A stretch of DNA of 64,000 nt from Scybalousia_A sp045221575 (lineage in GTDB: Bacteria; Bacteroidota; Bacteroidia; Bacteroidales; P3): contig JBGUWU010000019.1 of the NCBI GenBank assembly GCA_045221575.1, positions 1 through 64,000 of the forward strand, read 5' to 3'. How positions within the stretch are numbered: position 1 is the first letter of the stretch; every line of letters starts with the position of its first letter. This document shows positions 29,230 to 37,393 of this stretch, one piece after another. The position numbers and the translations under genes were made by a program. The notes beneath the pieces are model-generated. The model ran no database searches. It saw nothing but the letters and a program-made list of their open reading frames with translations, and had not been told where the DNA came from.

Positions 29230-30144
29230 TTAAGCTTTTTGACTAACTGTGTTAATAAATATCTCATTCATTGAAGGCAATACTTCTCTATAGGATAGAA
29301 TATCCATCTTTTGCAATAAAGCAGAAAGGACATTGGCATTTTCTCCTTTAGGTATTTTTAGTAAAGAAGTACAAGGCATATTATCACTAACTTGTTTTGA
29401 AACCAATGTTACTCCTTGTGGCAATAGATCTTCTATTTCTGCAGAAGAGGTAATGATTTCATATTCTCCTTTTTTGAAACTTTGTTTTATATCATTTACT
29501 CTGCCTTGTAGAATATTCTTTGATGAGTTTATCAGCACGATACTATCACAAATCTCCTCCACAGACTCCATATTATGCGTAGAAAAAATGATTGTTGATC
29601 CCTGTTTTTTAAGATTGAGTATCTCACTCTTCAATAGATTAGCATTTAAAGGATCAAAGCCTGAGAAAGGTTCATCAAAGATAAGCAACTTAGGACTATG
29701 TATTACTGTTGTTATGAACTGAACTTTTTGTTGCATACCTTTGCTTAATTCTTCTACCTTCTTGTTCCACCAATCAGTAATACCAAACTTTTCAAACCAA
29801 TAATCCATTCTCTGTTTTGCGACAACACCTTTCAAGCCTTTAAGTTCTGCTAAGTAAAGCACAACCTCATTTACTTTCATCTTCTTGTAAAGACCTCGTT
29901 CTTCTGGAAGATAACCAACAAGAGAGATATGTTTTTCTCTTAGTTTTTCTCCTTCAAAATATATCTCACCACTATCTGGCAATGTTATCTGATTAATCAT
30001 ACGAATAAGCGTTGTCTTTCCCGCTCCATTGGGTCCTAAAAGTCCAAAGACCTCTCCCTCTTTAACATCAAAACTAACATCATCAATAGCTTTCTTATTT
30101 GCGTATGATTTGGTTACATTTTTTATCTCTAATATGTTCTCCAT
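29230..30144 (-). CDS. ABC transporter ATP-binding protein (NatA-like)
   Basis: A 304-aa cytoplasmic ATPase subunit. Walker A is GPNGAGKTT at 37-45, the signature is LSKGMQQK, Walker B is LLIFDEPFSGFDP and the H-loop is in STHNMESVEE. The C-terminal extension (about 220-304) is typical of NatA-type subunits (DUF4162-like). It is the first gene of a two-gene operon with the permease and is divergent from the DUF1599 gene. Confidence 0.92.
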   Translation of the reverse strand: MENILEIKNVTKSYANKKAIDDVSFDVKEGEVFGLLGPNGAGKTTLIRMINQITLPDSGEIYFEGEKLREKHISLVGYLPEERGLYKKMKVNEVVLYLAELKGLKGVVAKQRMDYWFEKFGITDWWNKKVEELSKGMQQKVQFITTVIHSPKLLIFDEPFSGFDPLNANLLKSEILNLKKQGSTIIFSTHNMESVEEICDSIVLINSSKNILQGRVNDIKQSFKKGEYEIITSSAEIEDLLPQGVTLVSKQVSDNMPCTSLLKIPKGENANVLSALLQKMDILSYREVLPSMNEIFINTVSQKA

Positions 30145-30233
30145 TGTTATTTTGCTAAGTATTTAACACAAACTATAACGCAAATATCCTCTATTTATTT
30201 CTTTTGATAATGCACAAGGTTAAAAAATATTTG

Positions 30234-30241
30234 TATATTTG
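30234..30241 (+). promoter_or_regulatory. -7 box of the DUF1599 gene
   Basis: TATATTTG matches TAnnTTTG and lies 23 bases before the ATG at 30265. Confidence 0.6.
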
Positions 30242-30264
30242 CAAGCAGAAAAGATATAAAAGAA

Positions 30265-30810
30265 ATGAATAACACAAGCATAGAATACGATAATGTAATA
30301 AAGAACGCCAGAAGCCTGTTCATTAATAAAATGAAAGATTATGGCACTTCTTGGAGAATAATGCGTTTGCCTTCTTTAACAGATCAGATATTTATTAAAG
30401 CCAACCGTATTAGAAGCATACAAGAAAGCGGAGTAAATCTTGTCGGTGATGATATTAAAGAAGAATTTATCGCTATGCTTAACTATGGTATCATAGCTTT
30501 AATACAATGTGAATTAGGAACAGACTCCACAGAAGAGATAGAAAACGGTTTAGCAGAAAAACTATACGACAAATATGCTCAACAAACCAAAGAACTTATG
30601 ATGAAGAAAAATCATGACTATGGTGAGGCTTGGAGAGATATGCGTATAAGTTCTATGACTGATGTTATACTAATGAAGATAAAACGATTAAAACAAATAG
30701 AAGACAACCAAGGTAAGACCGTTGTTTCCGAGGGAGTAGAAGGTAGTTATAGCGATATAATCAACTACTCCATATTCTGCTTAATTCAATTAGAAGAAGG
30801 AAAAGAATAG
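30265..30810 (+). CDS. DUF1599 protein with internal duplication
   Basis: A 181-aa cytoplasmic protein of the DUF1599 family (named by Pfam a nucleotide-modification-associated domain). Two copies of one module are visible. The first (about 22-55) has KMKDYGTSWRIMRLPSLTDQ then KANRIRSIQE; the second (about 113-146) has KNHDYGEAWRDMRISSMTDV then KIKRLKQIED. Each is followed by an acidic helix with Glu/Asp plus NY (EEFIAMLNYG and SDIINYS). The conserved Asp/Glu/His pattern suggests a metal-dependent all-helical (MazG-like) fold, which is inference. Function is not established. It has its own promoter and terminator. Confidence 0.8.
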   Translation: MNNTSIEYDNVIKNARSLFINKMKDYGTSWRIMRLPSLTDQIFIKANRIRSIQESGVNLVGDDIKEEFIAMLNYGIIALIQCELGTDSTEEIENGLAEKLYDKYAQQTKELMMKKNHDYGEAWRDMRISSMTDVILMKIKRLKQIEDNQGKTVVSEGVEGSYSDIINYSIFCLIQLEEGKE

Positions 30811-30831
30811 AAACACACACTCTAAGAAAGA

Positions 30832-30879
30832 AACTAAGTTTAATAGTTCCGTATTATTGCTATTAAACTTAGTTTTTTT
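30832..30879 (+). terminator. Intrinsic terminator after the DUF1599 gene
   Basis: A 15-bp perfect stem (30832-30846 and 30860-30874) with a 13-base loop, then a T-run to 30879. It lies between convergent genes; on the minus strand the following TTTCTTTCTT may also serve the DUF4290 gene. Confidence 0.85.
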
Positions 30880-30885
30880 ATTGCT

Positions 30886-31482
30886 TTATTTCTTTTTGTT
30901 GTTTTTATTGTTCTGCGTTTTCTTTTTAACTCCTAACAATTCTTTATTTGATTTGAATTGAAAGTCTTCTCCAAGCGTTATCTTTCCTTCAGACAATATA
31001 TTTATATGATTTCTTAGTATCGCTTCATCGCAAGTATTTATATTATATTGCAAATAAAGTTTTTTCATATGTTGAGCAAGCTCATGTATAAGACGCTGTT
31101 TTTCTTCTCCATCGTCCATAGTTGCAACTTTCTTTACTAAAGCTTCTAAGAATGTTCCATAAGTACGGAAGTTGATATTGTTTTGAGAATATTTTAAAGG
31201 TGTAGGCTTTTCATCTTTTTCTTCTTTTACTGGTTTAGGAAAAGGAAAATCTACGTCCAACCTATAATCAGAAATAATATACAGATGGTCCCATAGTTTT
31301 TGTTTGTAGTGAGGAGTGTCTTTACCAACAGGATTGACCTGTCCCATAGCAACAATAATTGTTTGAGCATATTTATTGCGTTCTTCTCTATCTTCAATAG
31401 TTAGGCAATAATCAACCATCTTTTGTATATGACGCCCATATTCTGGGATAATCATTTTCTTTCTCTGTGTGTTATATTCCAT
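30886..31482 (-). CDS. DUF4290 family protein
   Basis: A 198-aa cytoplasmic protein restricted, to my knowledge, to Bacteroidota. It shows the DUF4290 pattern: MEYNTQRKKMIIPEYGRHIQ at the start, an RNKYAQTIIVAMGQVNP helix, KLWDHLYIISDYRLDVDFPFP, then a second helical half ending in a Lys/Asn-rich tail. The function is unknown. In related genomes it often neighbours murA, which is absent here. It has its own promoter (31504-31511). Confidence 0.78.
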   Translation of the reverse strand: MEYNTQRKKMIIPEYGRHIQKMVDYCLTIEDREERNKYAQTIIVAMGQVNPVGKDTPHYKQKLWDHLYIISDYRLDVDFPFPKPVKEEKDEKPTPLKYSQNNINFRTYGTFLEALVKKVATMDDGEEKQRLIHELAQHMKKLYLQYNINTCDEAILRNHINILSEGKITLGEDFQFKSNKELLGVKKKTQNNKNNKKK

Positions 31483-31503
31483 TTATAGTCGTTTTTAAGA
31501 GTA

Positions 31504-31511
31504 CAAAATTA
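31504..31511 (-). promoter_or_regulatory. -7 box of the DUF4290 gene
   Basis: CAAAATTA on the plus strand reads TAATTTTG on the minus strand, a match to TAnnTTTG, 21 bases before the ATG at 31482. Confidence 0.6.
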
Positions 31512-31526
31512 TAAAAAATAAAGATT

Positions 31527-32351
31527 CTAATACAAAATAAATCTAACTTTAAGATAAGCATAAACTACTGGCAGTACCAAAAGAAGTATATCAAACCTAT
31601 CAAGTATTCCTCCATGTCCAGGCAGAATATTACCAGAATCTTTAACTCCTATCTGACGTTTAAACATACTTTCCGTTAAATCGCCAAACGTTCCTACTAT
31701 ACTTGTAAGAACAGCTATGATAATATAATCATAAACCTGCATACTATCAGAAAACAAAGATATTATCACTGCTGCAATAATAACAGAAACGGCTCCTCCT
31801 ATACTACCTTCCCATGTTTTTTTAGGAGATATTCTTTCAAATAATTTATGCCTGCCAAATTTCATTCCAGTAAGATAAGCAAAAGTATCATTACACCAAG
31901 CAAAGATAAAAACAGACATTAGTATCATTGGAGAAAAATCACCTTTGATATTAATGATTAAAGAAGTCAGAGCCAAAGGAACAACAACATATATTCCACC
32001 AAGAAAAGTATAAGCAATATTAGTAAAATGTTCTTTTGCTTTACTATATAGTTCTACTACAAATATAAGTAATGAAACCGCTGTTAAACATGCCAAACAA
32101 ATAGCAAATAAATTCTCTTCACAATAAGAACATATTACAACAATAAAATATAGTATTATTCCTAATATATTCCCCAACAGAACATTAGGCCGTATTTCTG
32201 CTTTCTTAGCATTATGATAAAATTCATTTTGCCCTAACATTGCAATAACAAAAAAATATATCACACAAACAATAGGGTGAATAAATATTGCAGCAATAAC
32301 ACTAAGAACATAAATAAGTCCTGTTATTCCTCTAACTACTATATTTGGCAT
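31527..32351 (-). CDS. cdsA: Phosphatidate cytidylyltransferase
   Basis: A 274-aa inner-membrane enzyme with about eight predicted helices, making CDP-diacylglycerol from phosphatidic acid and CTP for phospholipid synthesis. The family signature is complete at the C-terminus (about 233-254): KDSGNILPGHGGILDRFD, with the catalytic Asp residues. The preceding SPKKTWEGSIGG motif is also typical. Length is normal. It has its own -7 box upstream. Confidence 0.95.
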   Translation of the reverse strand: MPNIVVRGITGLIYVLSVIAAIFIHPIVCVIYFFVIAMLGQNEFYHNAKKAEIRPNVLLGNILGIILYFIVVICSYCEENLFAICLACLTAVSLLIFVVELYSKAKEHFTNIAYTFLGGIYVVVPLALTSLIINIKGDFSPMILMSVFIFAWCNDTFAYLTGMKFGRHKLFERISPKKTWEGSIGGAVSVIIAAVIISLFSDSMQVYDYIIIAVLTSIVGTFGDLTESMFKRQIGVKDSGNILPGHGGILDRFDILLLVLPVVYAYLKVRFILY

Positions 32352-32381
32352 AATGATAAAAAGTTTTCGTTAATTAGTTTG

Positions 32382-32389
32382 CAAAGATA
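32382..32389 (-). promoter_or_regulatory. -7 box of cdsA
   Basis: CAAAGATA on the plus strand reads TATCTTTG on the minus strand, 30 bases before the cdsA ATG. Confidence 0.6.
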
Positions 32390-32445
32390 TAACATTTATC
32401 TCAAAGCAAAGCAATAAATAAAAGTTTTCTTGCGTTAAGAATTAT

Positions 32446-33027
32446 ATGAAAAAAGAAAAGATAGGCTTATATTTTGGCAGTTTTAATCCGATTCATTACG
32501 GACATCTGATACTTGCTAACCATATTGTAGATAACACTGACTTAAAAAAAATATGTTTTGTTGTTTCTCCTCAAAATCCACTAAAACAACTCTCATCTCT
32601 ATTAGACAACAAAACAAGACTGCATTTAGTTAATTTGGCTATAGAAGATAACGACAAGTTTTTTGCAAGCGATGTAGAGTTTTCGCTACCCTACCCTTCT
32701 TATACGATAAACACTCTTAACTATCTAAGTCAAACATATCCCGAAAAAGAGTTTGCTTTGATTATTGGGCAAGACAATTTAGTAAATTTTCATAAGTGGA
32801 AAGATAATCAAAAGATTTTAGAACAATATCATATCTTTGTTTATCCCAGAGAGAATTGCGAACTCTCTCCTTTGCAAAATAATAATCACATTCACCTAAT
32901 AGATTCTCCTTTAATAAATATCTCAGCAACATATATTAGAGAGCAAATTAAAAATAATAAAGATATACGTTACCTTCTACCAGAAAAAGTACGCAAAGAA
33001 ATAGAACAACAAGGATTATATAGATAA
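32446..33027 (+). CDS. nadD: Nicotinate-nucleotide adenylyltransferase
   Basis: A 193-aa cytoplasmic enzyme joining nicotinate mononucleotide and ATP to deamido-NAD in NAD synthesis. The nucleotidyltransferase motif is GSFNPIHYGH (residues 11-20), a GxFxPxHxGH pattern. The second motif, ISATYIR, is at 159-165. Length is typical. It is divergent from cdsA and ends at a terminator shared with the POT transporter gene. Confidence 0.95.
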   Translation: MKKEKIGLYFGSFNPIHYGHLILANHIVDNTDLKKICFVVSPQNPLKQLSSLLDNKTRLHLVNLAIEDNDKFFASDVEFSLPYPSYTINTLNYLSQTYPEKEFALIIGQDNLVNFHKWKDNQKILEQYHIFVYPRENCELSPLQNNNHIHLIDSPLINISATYIREQIKNNKDIRYLLPEKVRKEIEQQGLYR

Positions 33028-33032
33028 AAATC

Positions 33033-33071
33033 AAAAAAATACCGATAACCATTTAAGATTATCGGTATTTT
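33033..33071 (-). terminator. Terminator between nadD and the POT transporter gene
   Basis: A 12-bp perfect stem, AAATACCGATAA (33037-33048) and TTATCGGTATTT (33059-33070), with a 10-base loop. The long A-run on its left gives a T-run on the minus strand, so it mainly serves the transporter gene; the plus-strand T-run is short. Confidence 0.8.
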
Positions 33072-33089
33072 ACTATGAAAAGATAATTT

Positions 33090-34631
33090 TTATTTTGTAA
33101 CTCTTTCGAGCCATTTAACCATTCCTAACATTACGCCCATTGAAATAACGCATACTATTAAGAATACTAACCAGCAGTATTGAATTGGCCAAGCGTTGTA
33201 CATAACAGGTCCTATCCATATAAGAAGGTTACCTACTGCAGTTGCTCCAAGCCATAATCCTTGACATAATCCCAAAAGATGTTTAGGTGCTACTTTGGAA
33301 ACGAAACTCAAACCCAAAGGAGAGATAAACAATTCTGCAACAGTTAAGAAGAAATAAGTTATAATCAATACCCACCAATCAGCTTTCATACCTGCAGCTG
33401 TTGATTCGTTCATTGCTCTAAATTCTTCTCCTGATGGATAACCTTTGCTTGCAGAGAATAACATAAGGAATAGGTAAGCACAACCTGCTATTGCCATACC
33501 GTAAGCAATCTTTCTTGGAGTAGAGATGTCTTTTCCTTTTCTTGCTAAAGCTGCAAATATCCACATAATTATAGGAGTAAGAGCGATAACGAAGAATGGA
33601 TTAACTGCTTGCCAAATCTCTGGTGCTATCTTGTCAGTTTTTACAAAATCACGTGCGAAAACTGAAAGAGACTGTCCATTTTGATGGAAAGAGAACCAGA
33701 AGAATATAGCTATACCTAAAACAGCGAACAAAGCATACATTCTTTGTTTGATTTCTTTTGCCATTTGTTGTTTCTCTTCTGCTGTATAATTAACTGTTTC
33801 AGCTGCTTCTTTTTTAGCAGGAGTTGGGAATGTTTTCTTATTAACAAGGAAGATAATCAAAGAAATAAGCATTGCAGCTACAGAAGCAAAGAATGAGAAA
33901 TGCACTCCTTGATTGAACACCTCCAAATATCTACTTGGGTCAAAATCTCCGCTGATTGTTGCAGCAGCAGAAAGTTCATTGTATTTTGCAACTTGATCAC
34001 CAATATTACCATCTATTACTTTGTGGCAAAGTTCTGGAAGGTTAGCATTATAGATAAAACCATTAACCTTTAACCACCATTGTCTTAACAAAGGAGCAAC
34101 AAAAGGAGCTATCAAACCTCCAATATTTATAAACACATAAAAGATTTGGAAACCAGAATCACGTTTTGTTTTTGCTATTCTTAAAGCTTCTTCACCTTTC
34201 TTTGCTTCTTCTATTTCATAATTGTCATACATTTGGCCAACAATAGCTTGTAGATTACCTTTGAATAAACCATTACCAAAAGCAATTAATGCTAATGCTA
34301 AGCAAGTAAAAGGTAATAACCAATTCATATTGCTTGAAGTTGAAGTAATAGGAATAGCTAAAAGAACATAACCTAAAGCCATTACTATTAAACCTTTTTG
34401 AATTGTACCTTTGTAGTTTTGGGTACGGTCTGCAATGATACCTCCTACCAAAGAAAGCACATAGATTGCAGCATAGAAAATGGAATAAATTAAACCAGAT
34501 GTGCTATCACTTAGTCCAAACTTAGAACAAAGGAACAACAACAATACGGCATTCATAATATAGTAGCCAAAACGCTCACCCATATTACTTAAAGCCGCAG
34601 AAACTAAACCTTTTGGATGACTTTTAAACAT
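33090..34631 (-). CDS. POT family proton-dependent oligopeptide transporter
   Basis: A 513-aa MFS transporter with 12 or more predicted helices and the POT signature near the N-terminus, NMGERFGYY (E19, R20, F21, Y23), whose Glu and Arg couple proton flow. It imports di- and tripeptides. A large loop at about 195-235 (CHKVIDGNIGDQVAKYNELS) and the basic middle loop (KKEAAETVNYTAEEKQQMAKEI) fit Bacteroidota homologues. Its promoter lies about 160 bases upstream, leaving a long leader that contains a 21-bp repeat array. Confidence 0.9.
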   Translation of the reverse strand: MFKSHPKGLVSAALSNMGERFGYYIMNAVLLLFLCSKFGLSDSTSGLIYSIFYAAIYVLSLVGGIIADRTQNYKGTIQKGLIVMALGYVLLAIPITSTSSNMNWLLPFTCLALALIAFGNGLFKGNLQAIVGQMYDNYEIEEAKKGEEALRIAKTKRDSGFQIFYVFINIGGLIAPFVAPLLRQWWLKVNGFIYNANLPELCHKVIDGNIGDQVAKYNELSAAATISGDFDPSRYLEVFNQGVHFSFFASVAAMLISLIIFLVNKKTFPTPAKKEAAETVNYTAEEKQQMAKEIKQRMYALFAVLGIAIFFWFSFHQNGQSLSVFARDFVKTDKIAPEIWQAVNPFFVIALTPIIMWIFAALARKGKDISTPRKIAYGMAIAGCAYLFLMLFSASKGYPSGEEFRAMNESTAAGMKADWWVLIITYFFLTVAELFISPLGLSFVSKVAPKHLLGLCQGLWLGATAVGNLLIWIGPVMYNAWPIQYCWLVFLIVCVISMGVMLGMVKWLERVTK

Positions 34632-34708
34632 AGTTTTTATGATTTTTAGTTATACTTAATTATTTCTATTTATGTATTTTACAAAACACTTAATCTCTCT
34701 AAAAAAAG

Positions 34709-34792
34709 ATTTGATTTTAATTTCTTAAAACTTGATCTTTTAGGTATAAAATCTTGCTCTTTTTTTATCAAATCTTAAGTTTAGTTTGCAAA
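34709..34792. repeat. 21-bp tandem repeat array (4 units)
   Basis: Units begin at 34709, 34730, 34751 and 34772, each 21 bases, aligned on the related words ATTTGAT, ACTTGAT, ATCTTGC and ATCTTAA. Orientation matches the array at 55579. The last unit runs into the -7 box of the POT transporter gene (34789-34796), so most of the array should be transcribed as its leader. Confidence 0.6.
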
Positions 34793-34796
34793 GGTA
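34789..34796 (-). promoter_or_regulatory. -7 box of the POT transporter gene
   Basis: CAAAGGTA on the plus strand reads TACCTTTG on the minus strand, an exact TAnnTTTG. It is 157 bases upstream of the ATG, implying a leader of about 150 bases. Confidence 0.65.
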
Positions 34797-34835
34797 TATA
34801 TTTTTTGTATTTTAACAAATATTTTAAACAATAAA

Positions 34836-35483
34836 TTAGTTTTTTAGTAAATATTCTTTCCCTTCTCGTCCGCCTAAACACAACAATAAATCCAATGAAG
34901 AAAGATTTGTTTCAAAAGGTATTTTCTCGTAAAAGCACTGAATATAAGCAGGAAAGTTTATTCCATCTTGTTGTCTTGTCTTTATAGAAAATTCATTTAG
35001 AAAATTATTTTCCTTTCTTTCTACATATTGATCGGTTAAACTAAGATTGCATTCTAAAGAAAGAGTTTTTTTTAAGAACATAAACACTTCTACATTTAAA
35101 TCCATCAAGTATTTATACTCTTTATCTAATAATATCTTTTTTATACTATCAGCATAATATTCAAAATAAGGACTATTCCCATAGTTAGAATATATTGCCC
35201 TCCAAAGTCTTACATTCCAATTCTCTTTGTAAGATATTTGAGCATCTTTTATAAGTATCTTATCTTCCTTATTACGCTTTACGGGAACAGTAATAGTTTG
35301 CAAACCATTAGCCGACATAAGAAGCAATCTATTTCTAAATGTCTGCTTAGGAAAACTTTCATAGATGTCAATACTTATCTCCTTTTGTTTTTCTGCAAAA
35401 CTAAGCCAAGCTATAGACGGGAAAAACTGAAGATGAAGTATTGCATTATTGTTATTAACAGGAAGATTATAAATATTTTGCAT
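34836..35483 (-). CDS. WbqC family protein
   Basis: A 215-aa cytoplasmic protein of the WbqC-like family (PF08889). Family motifs seen are LHLQFFPSIAWLS near the N-terminus, TFRNRLLLMSANGLQTITVPVKR, and WNVRLWRAIYSNYGNSPYFEYY. WbqC was named from a polysaccharide locus, but its biochemical role is not settled. In other Bacteroidales it often sits beside a signal peptidase gene, which is not present here. No clear promoter was found upstream. Confidence 0.82.
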   Translation of the reverse strand: MQNIYNLPVNNNNAILHLQFFPSIAWLSFAEKQKEISIDIYESFPKQTFRNRLLLMSANGLQTITVPVKRNKEDKILIKDAQISYKENWNVRLWRAIYSNYGNSPYFEYYADSIKKILLDKEYKYLMDLNVEVFMFLKKTLSLECNLSLTDQYVERKENNFLNEFSIKTRQQDGINFPAYIQCFYEKIPFETNLSSLDLLLCLGGREGKEYLLKN

Positions 35484-35812
35484 GATAGATAGTTTTTTAT
35501 ATAGAATATTTTAATCCAAATTTCAATTCAAAAGTATTAGGATTTACATCTTTCTAATAATCATACTTTGTTTTTCTAAGATAGTAAGAGAAAGATAGAA
35601 GAAAATCTAAATCATTTACGATATTCATTTCAAGATTTGGATTAATAAAAAAAATATACCTCACTTTTGTTTCTTTGTTGATATTTCCCAATGTTCTGTT
35701 ATACTGTTTTTGCTTACTAACTTCTTTTTCTTTGTACCACAGTTAAAACATAAGTCAAGATAAACAACAATGATAGCAATAAATAATATTTTTTTTACAT
35801 TCTATAAAAGTT
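35484..35812. other. Intergenic region, nothing recognised
   Basis: An AT-rich stretch between the WbqC gene and the enolase terminator. I see no coding sequence of natural composition, no tRNA, no clear repeat unit and no consensus promoter box. Confidence 0.5.
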
Positions 35813-35851
35813 ATAAAAAAAAGGAATATGTCTTTAGTACGACATATTCCT
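35813..35851 (-). terminator. Intrinsic terminator of eno
   Basis: An 11-bp stem, AGGAATATGTC (35822-35832) and GACATATTCCT (35841-35851), with an 8-base loop. The A-run at 35814-35821 becomes a T-run on the minus strand. It lies 9 bases after the eno stop codon. Confidence 0.88.
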
Positions 35852-35860
35852 CAGTAAGAT

Positions 35861-37153
35861 TTATTTTCTTGCTTTAAAAAAGTTCCTTCCCAAATAAACC
35901 GCTTGTTCTCCAAGTTCTTCTTCTATACGAAGTAACTGATTGTACTTGCATATTCTATCTGTACGAGAAGCAGAACCTGTTTTAATCTCACCTGTGTTTA
36001 ATGCAACGGCAAGATCTGCTATTGTAGTATCTTCTGTTTCTCCGCTTCTATGAGACATAACTGCAGTGTAAGCATTGTTATTTGCTAAACGAACAGCGTT
36101 AATTGTTTCTGTAAGAGTACCTATTTGATTAAACTTAATAAGAATAGAGTTAGCAACACCTTTATCTATACCCATTTGCAAACGTTTAACATTTGTTACA
36201 AATAAATCATCACCTACAAGTTGAACATTATTTCCTATTTTATCTGTAAGAAGTTTCCAACCGTCCCAATCATCTTCTGCCATACCATCTTCTATTGATA
36301 TGATAGGATATTTATCTGTCCATGTTTTCCAATAGTCTGCCATTTGAGAAGAAGTAAGTTTTTCTCCACTTGACCATTTAAAATGATATACTTTTTCTTC
36401 TGGTAAATAGAATTCACTACTTGCTGGGTCAAGAGCAATGCAAACATCTTCACCAGGACGATATCCTGCTCGTTCAATTGCTTGTAATACTACTTCAATT
36501 GCTTCTTCGTTGCTACCAAGATTTGGAGCGAAACCTCCTTCATCACCAACATTTGTAGAATGGCCCTTATCTTTAAGAACTGATTTCAAGTTATGAAATA
36601 CTTCCGCTCCCATTCTAAGACCTTCAGAGAAAGAACTTGCACCAACAGGCATAATCATAAACTCTTGAAAGTCTATTTTGTTATCCGCATGTGCTCCTCC
36701 GTTAAGAATATTCATCATTGGTGTAGGAAGAGTATAAGCATTTGCTCCACCAATATAACGATATAGTTCTTGACCTGTTTCCATTGCTGCTGCCTTTGCA
36801 CAAGCTAATGAAACACCAAGAATAGCGTTAGCTCCTAAACGGCCCTTATTGTCTGTGCCATCAAGTTCTATCATTCGTTTGTCAATAAGAATTTGCTCTT
36901 GAACAGGTAATCCTCTAAGTTCTTCAGCAATTGTTTTATTTACATTTTGAACGGCTTTCAAAACTCCCTTACCTAAGAAAACTGATTTATCTCCGTCTCT
37001 AAGTTCTACTGCTTCATGAACACCTGTAGATGCTCCTGAGGGAACAGCAGCTCTTCCTACTGCACCAGCTTCTGTATATACTTCTACCTCAACTGTTGGA
37101 TTACCTCTTGAATCCAAAATCTGTCTTGCATGAACGCCAATTATTTGTGACAT
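35861..37153 (-). CDS. eno: Enolase
   Basis: A 430-aa glycolytic enzyme converting 2-phosphoglycerate to phosphoenolpyruvate. Family landmarks are intact: ARQILDSRGNPTVEVEV, PSGASTGVHEAVELRD, TNVGDEGGFAPNL, the Mg2+ site IEDGMAEDDWDGW, the catalytic Lys region LIKFNQIGTLTE and SHRSGETEDTTIADL. It is monocistronic, with its own promoter (37208-37215) and terminator. Confidence 0.98.
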   Translation of the reverse strand: MSQIIGVHARQILDSRGNPTVEVEVYTEAGAVGRAAVPSGASTGVHEAVELRDGDKSVFLGKGVLKAVQNVNKTIAEELRGLPVQEQILIDKRMIELDGTDNKGRLGANAILGVSLACAKAAAMETGQELYRYIGGANAYTLPTPMMNILNGGAHADNKIDFQEFMIMPVGASSFSEGLRMGAEVFHNLKSVLKDKGHSTNVGDEGGFAPNLGSNEEAIEVVLQAIERAGYRPGEDVCIALDPASSEFYLPEEKVYHFKWSSGEKLTSSQMADYWKTWTDKYPIISIEDGMAEDDWDGWKLLTDKIGNNVQLVGDDLFVTNVKRLQMGIDKGVANSILIKFNQIGTLTETINAVRLANNNAYTAVMSHRSGETEDTTIADLAVALNTGEIKTGSASRTDRICKYNQLLRIEEELGEQAVYLGRNFFKARK

Positions 37154-37207
37154 ATTCGTAATTTGTATTTTAAGATTATTAAATAATATATTTTATTTTT
37201 TAGCCTG

Positions 37208-37215
37208 CAAAAATA
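37208..37215 (-). promoter_or_regulatory. -7 box of eno
   Basis: CAAAAATA on the plus strand reads TATTTTTG on the minus strand, 54 bases before the eno ATG. Confidence 0.6.
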
Positions 37216-37278
37216 GTAAAAAAGAATAACATATAAAATATTTTATTCTGAATTTCAACAATGAATTACTATAAAAAT

Positions 37279-37376
37279 AAGACGAGGTTTCAGTTTTCAC
37301 CGACCTCGTCTTTGAAGTAAAAAATGAGATTTTTATTGCAAAAACTTCGTTAAGTAGATAATAAAAACCTCATTTT
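37279..37376 (-). terminator. Two tandem hairpins after the aldo/keto reductase gene
   Basis: The hairpin nearest the gene pairs AAAATGAGATTTTTAT (37321-37336) with ATAAAAACCTCATTTT (37361-37376), with one mismatch. The second pairs AAGACGAGGT (37279-37288) with ACCTCGTCTT (37303-37312). Both lie downstream of the gene ending at 37394 on the minus strand and together should terminate it. Confidence 0.7.
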
Positions 37377-37393
37377 CTTAAAAATCTTCTTGT

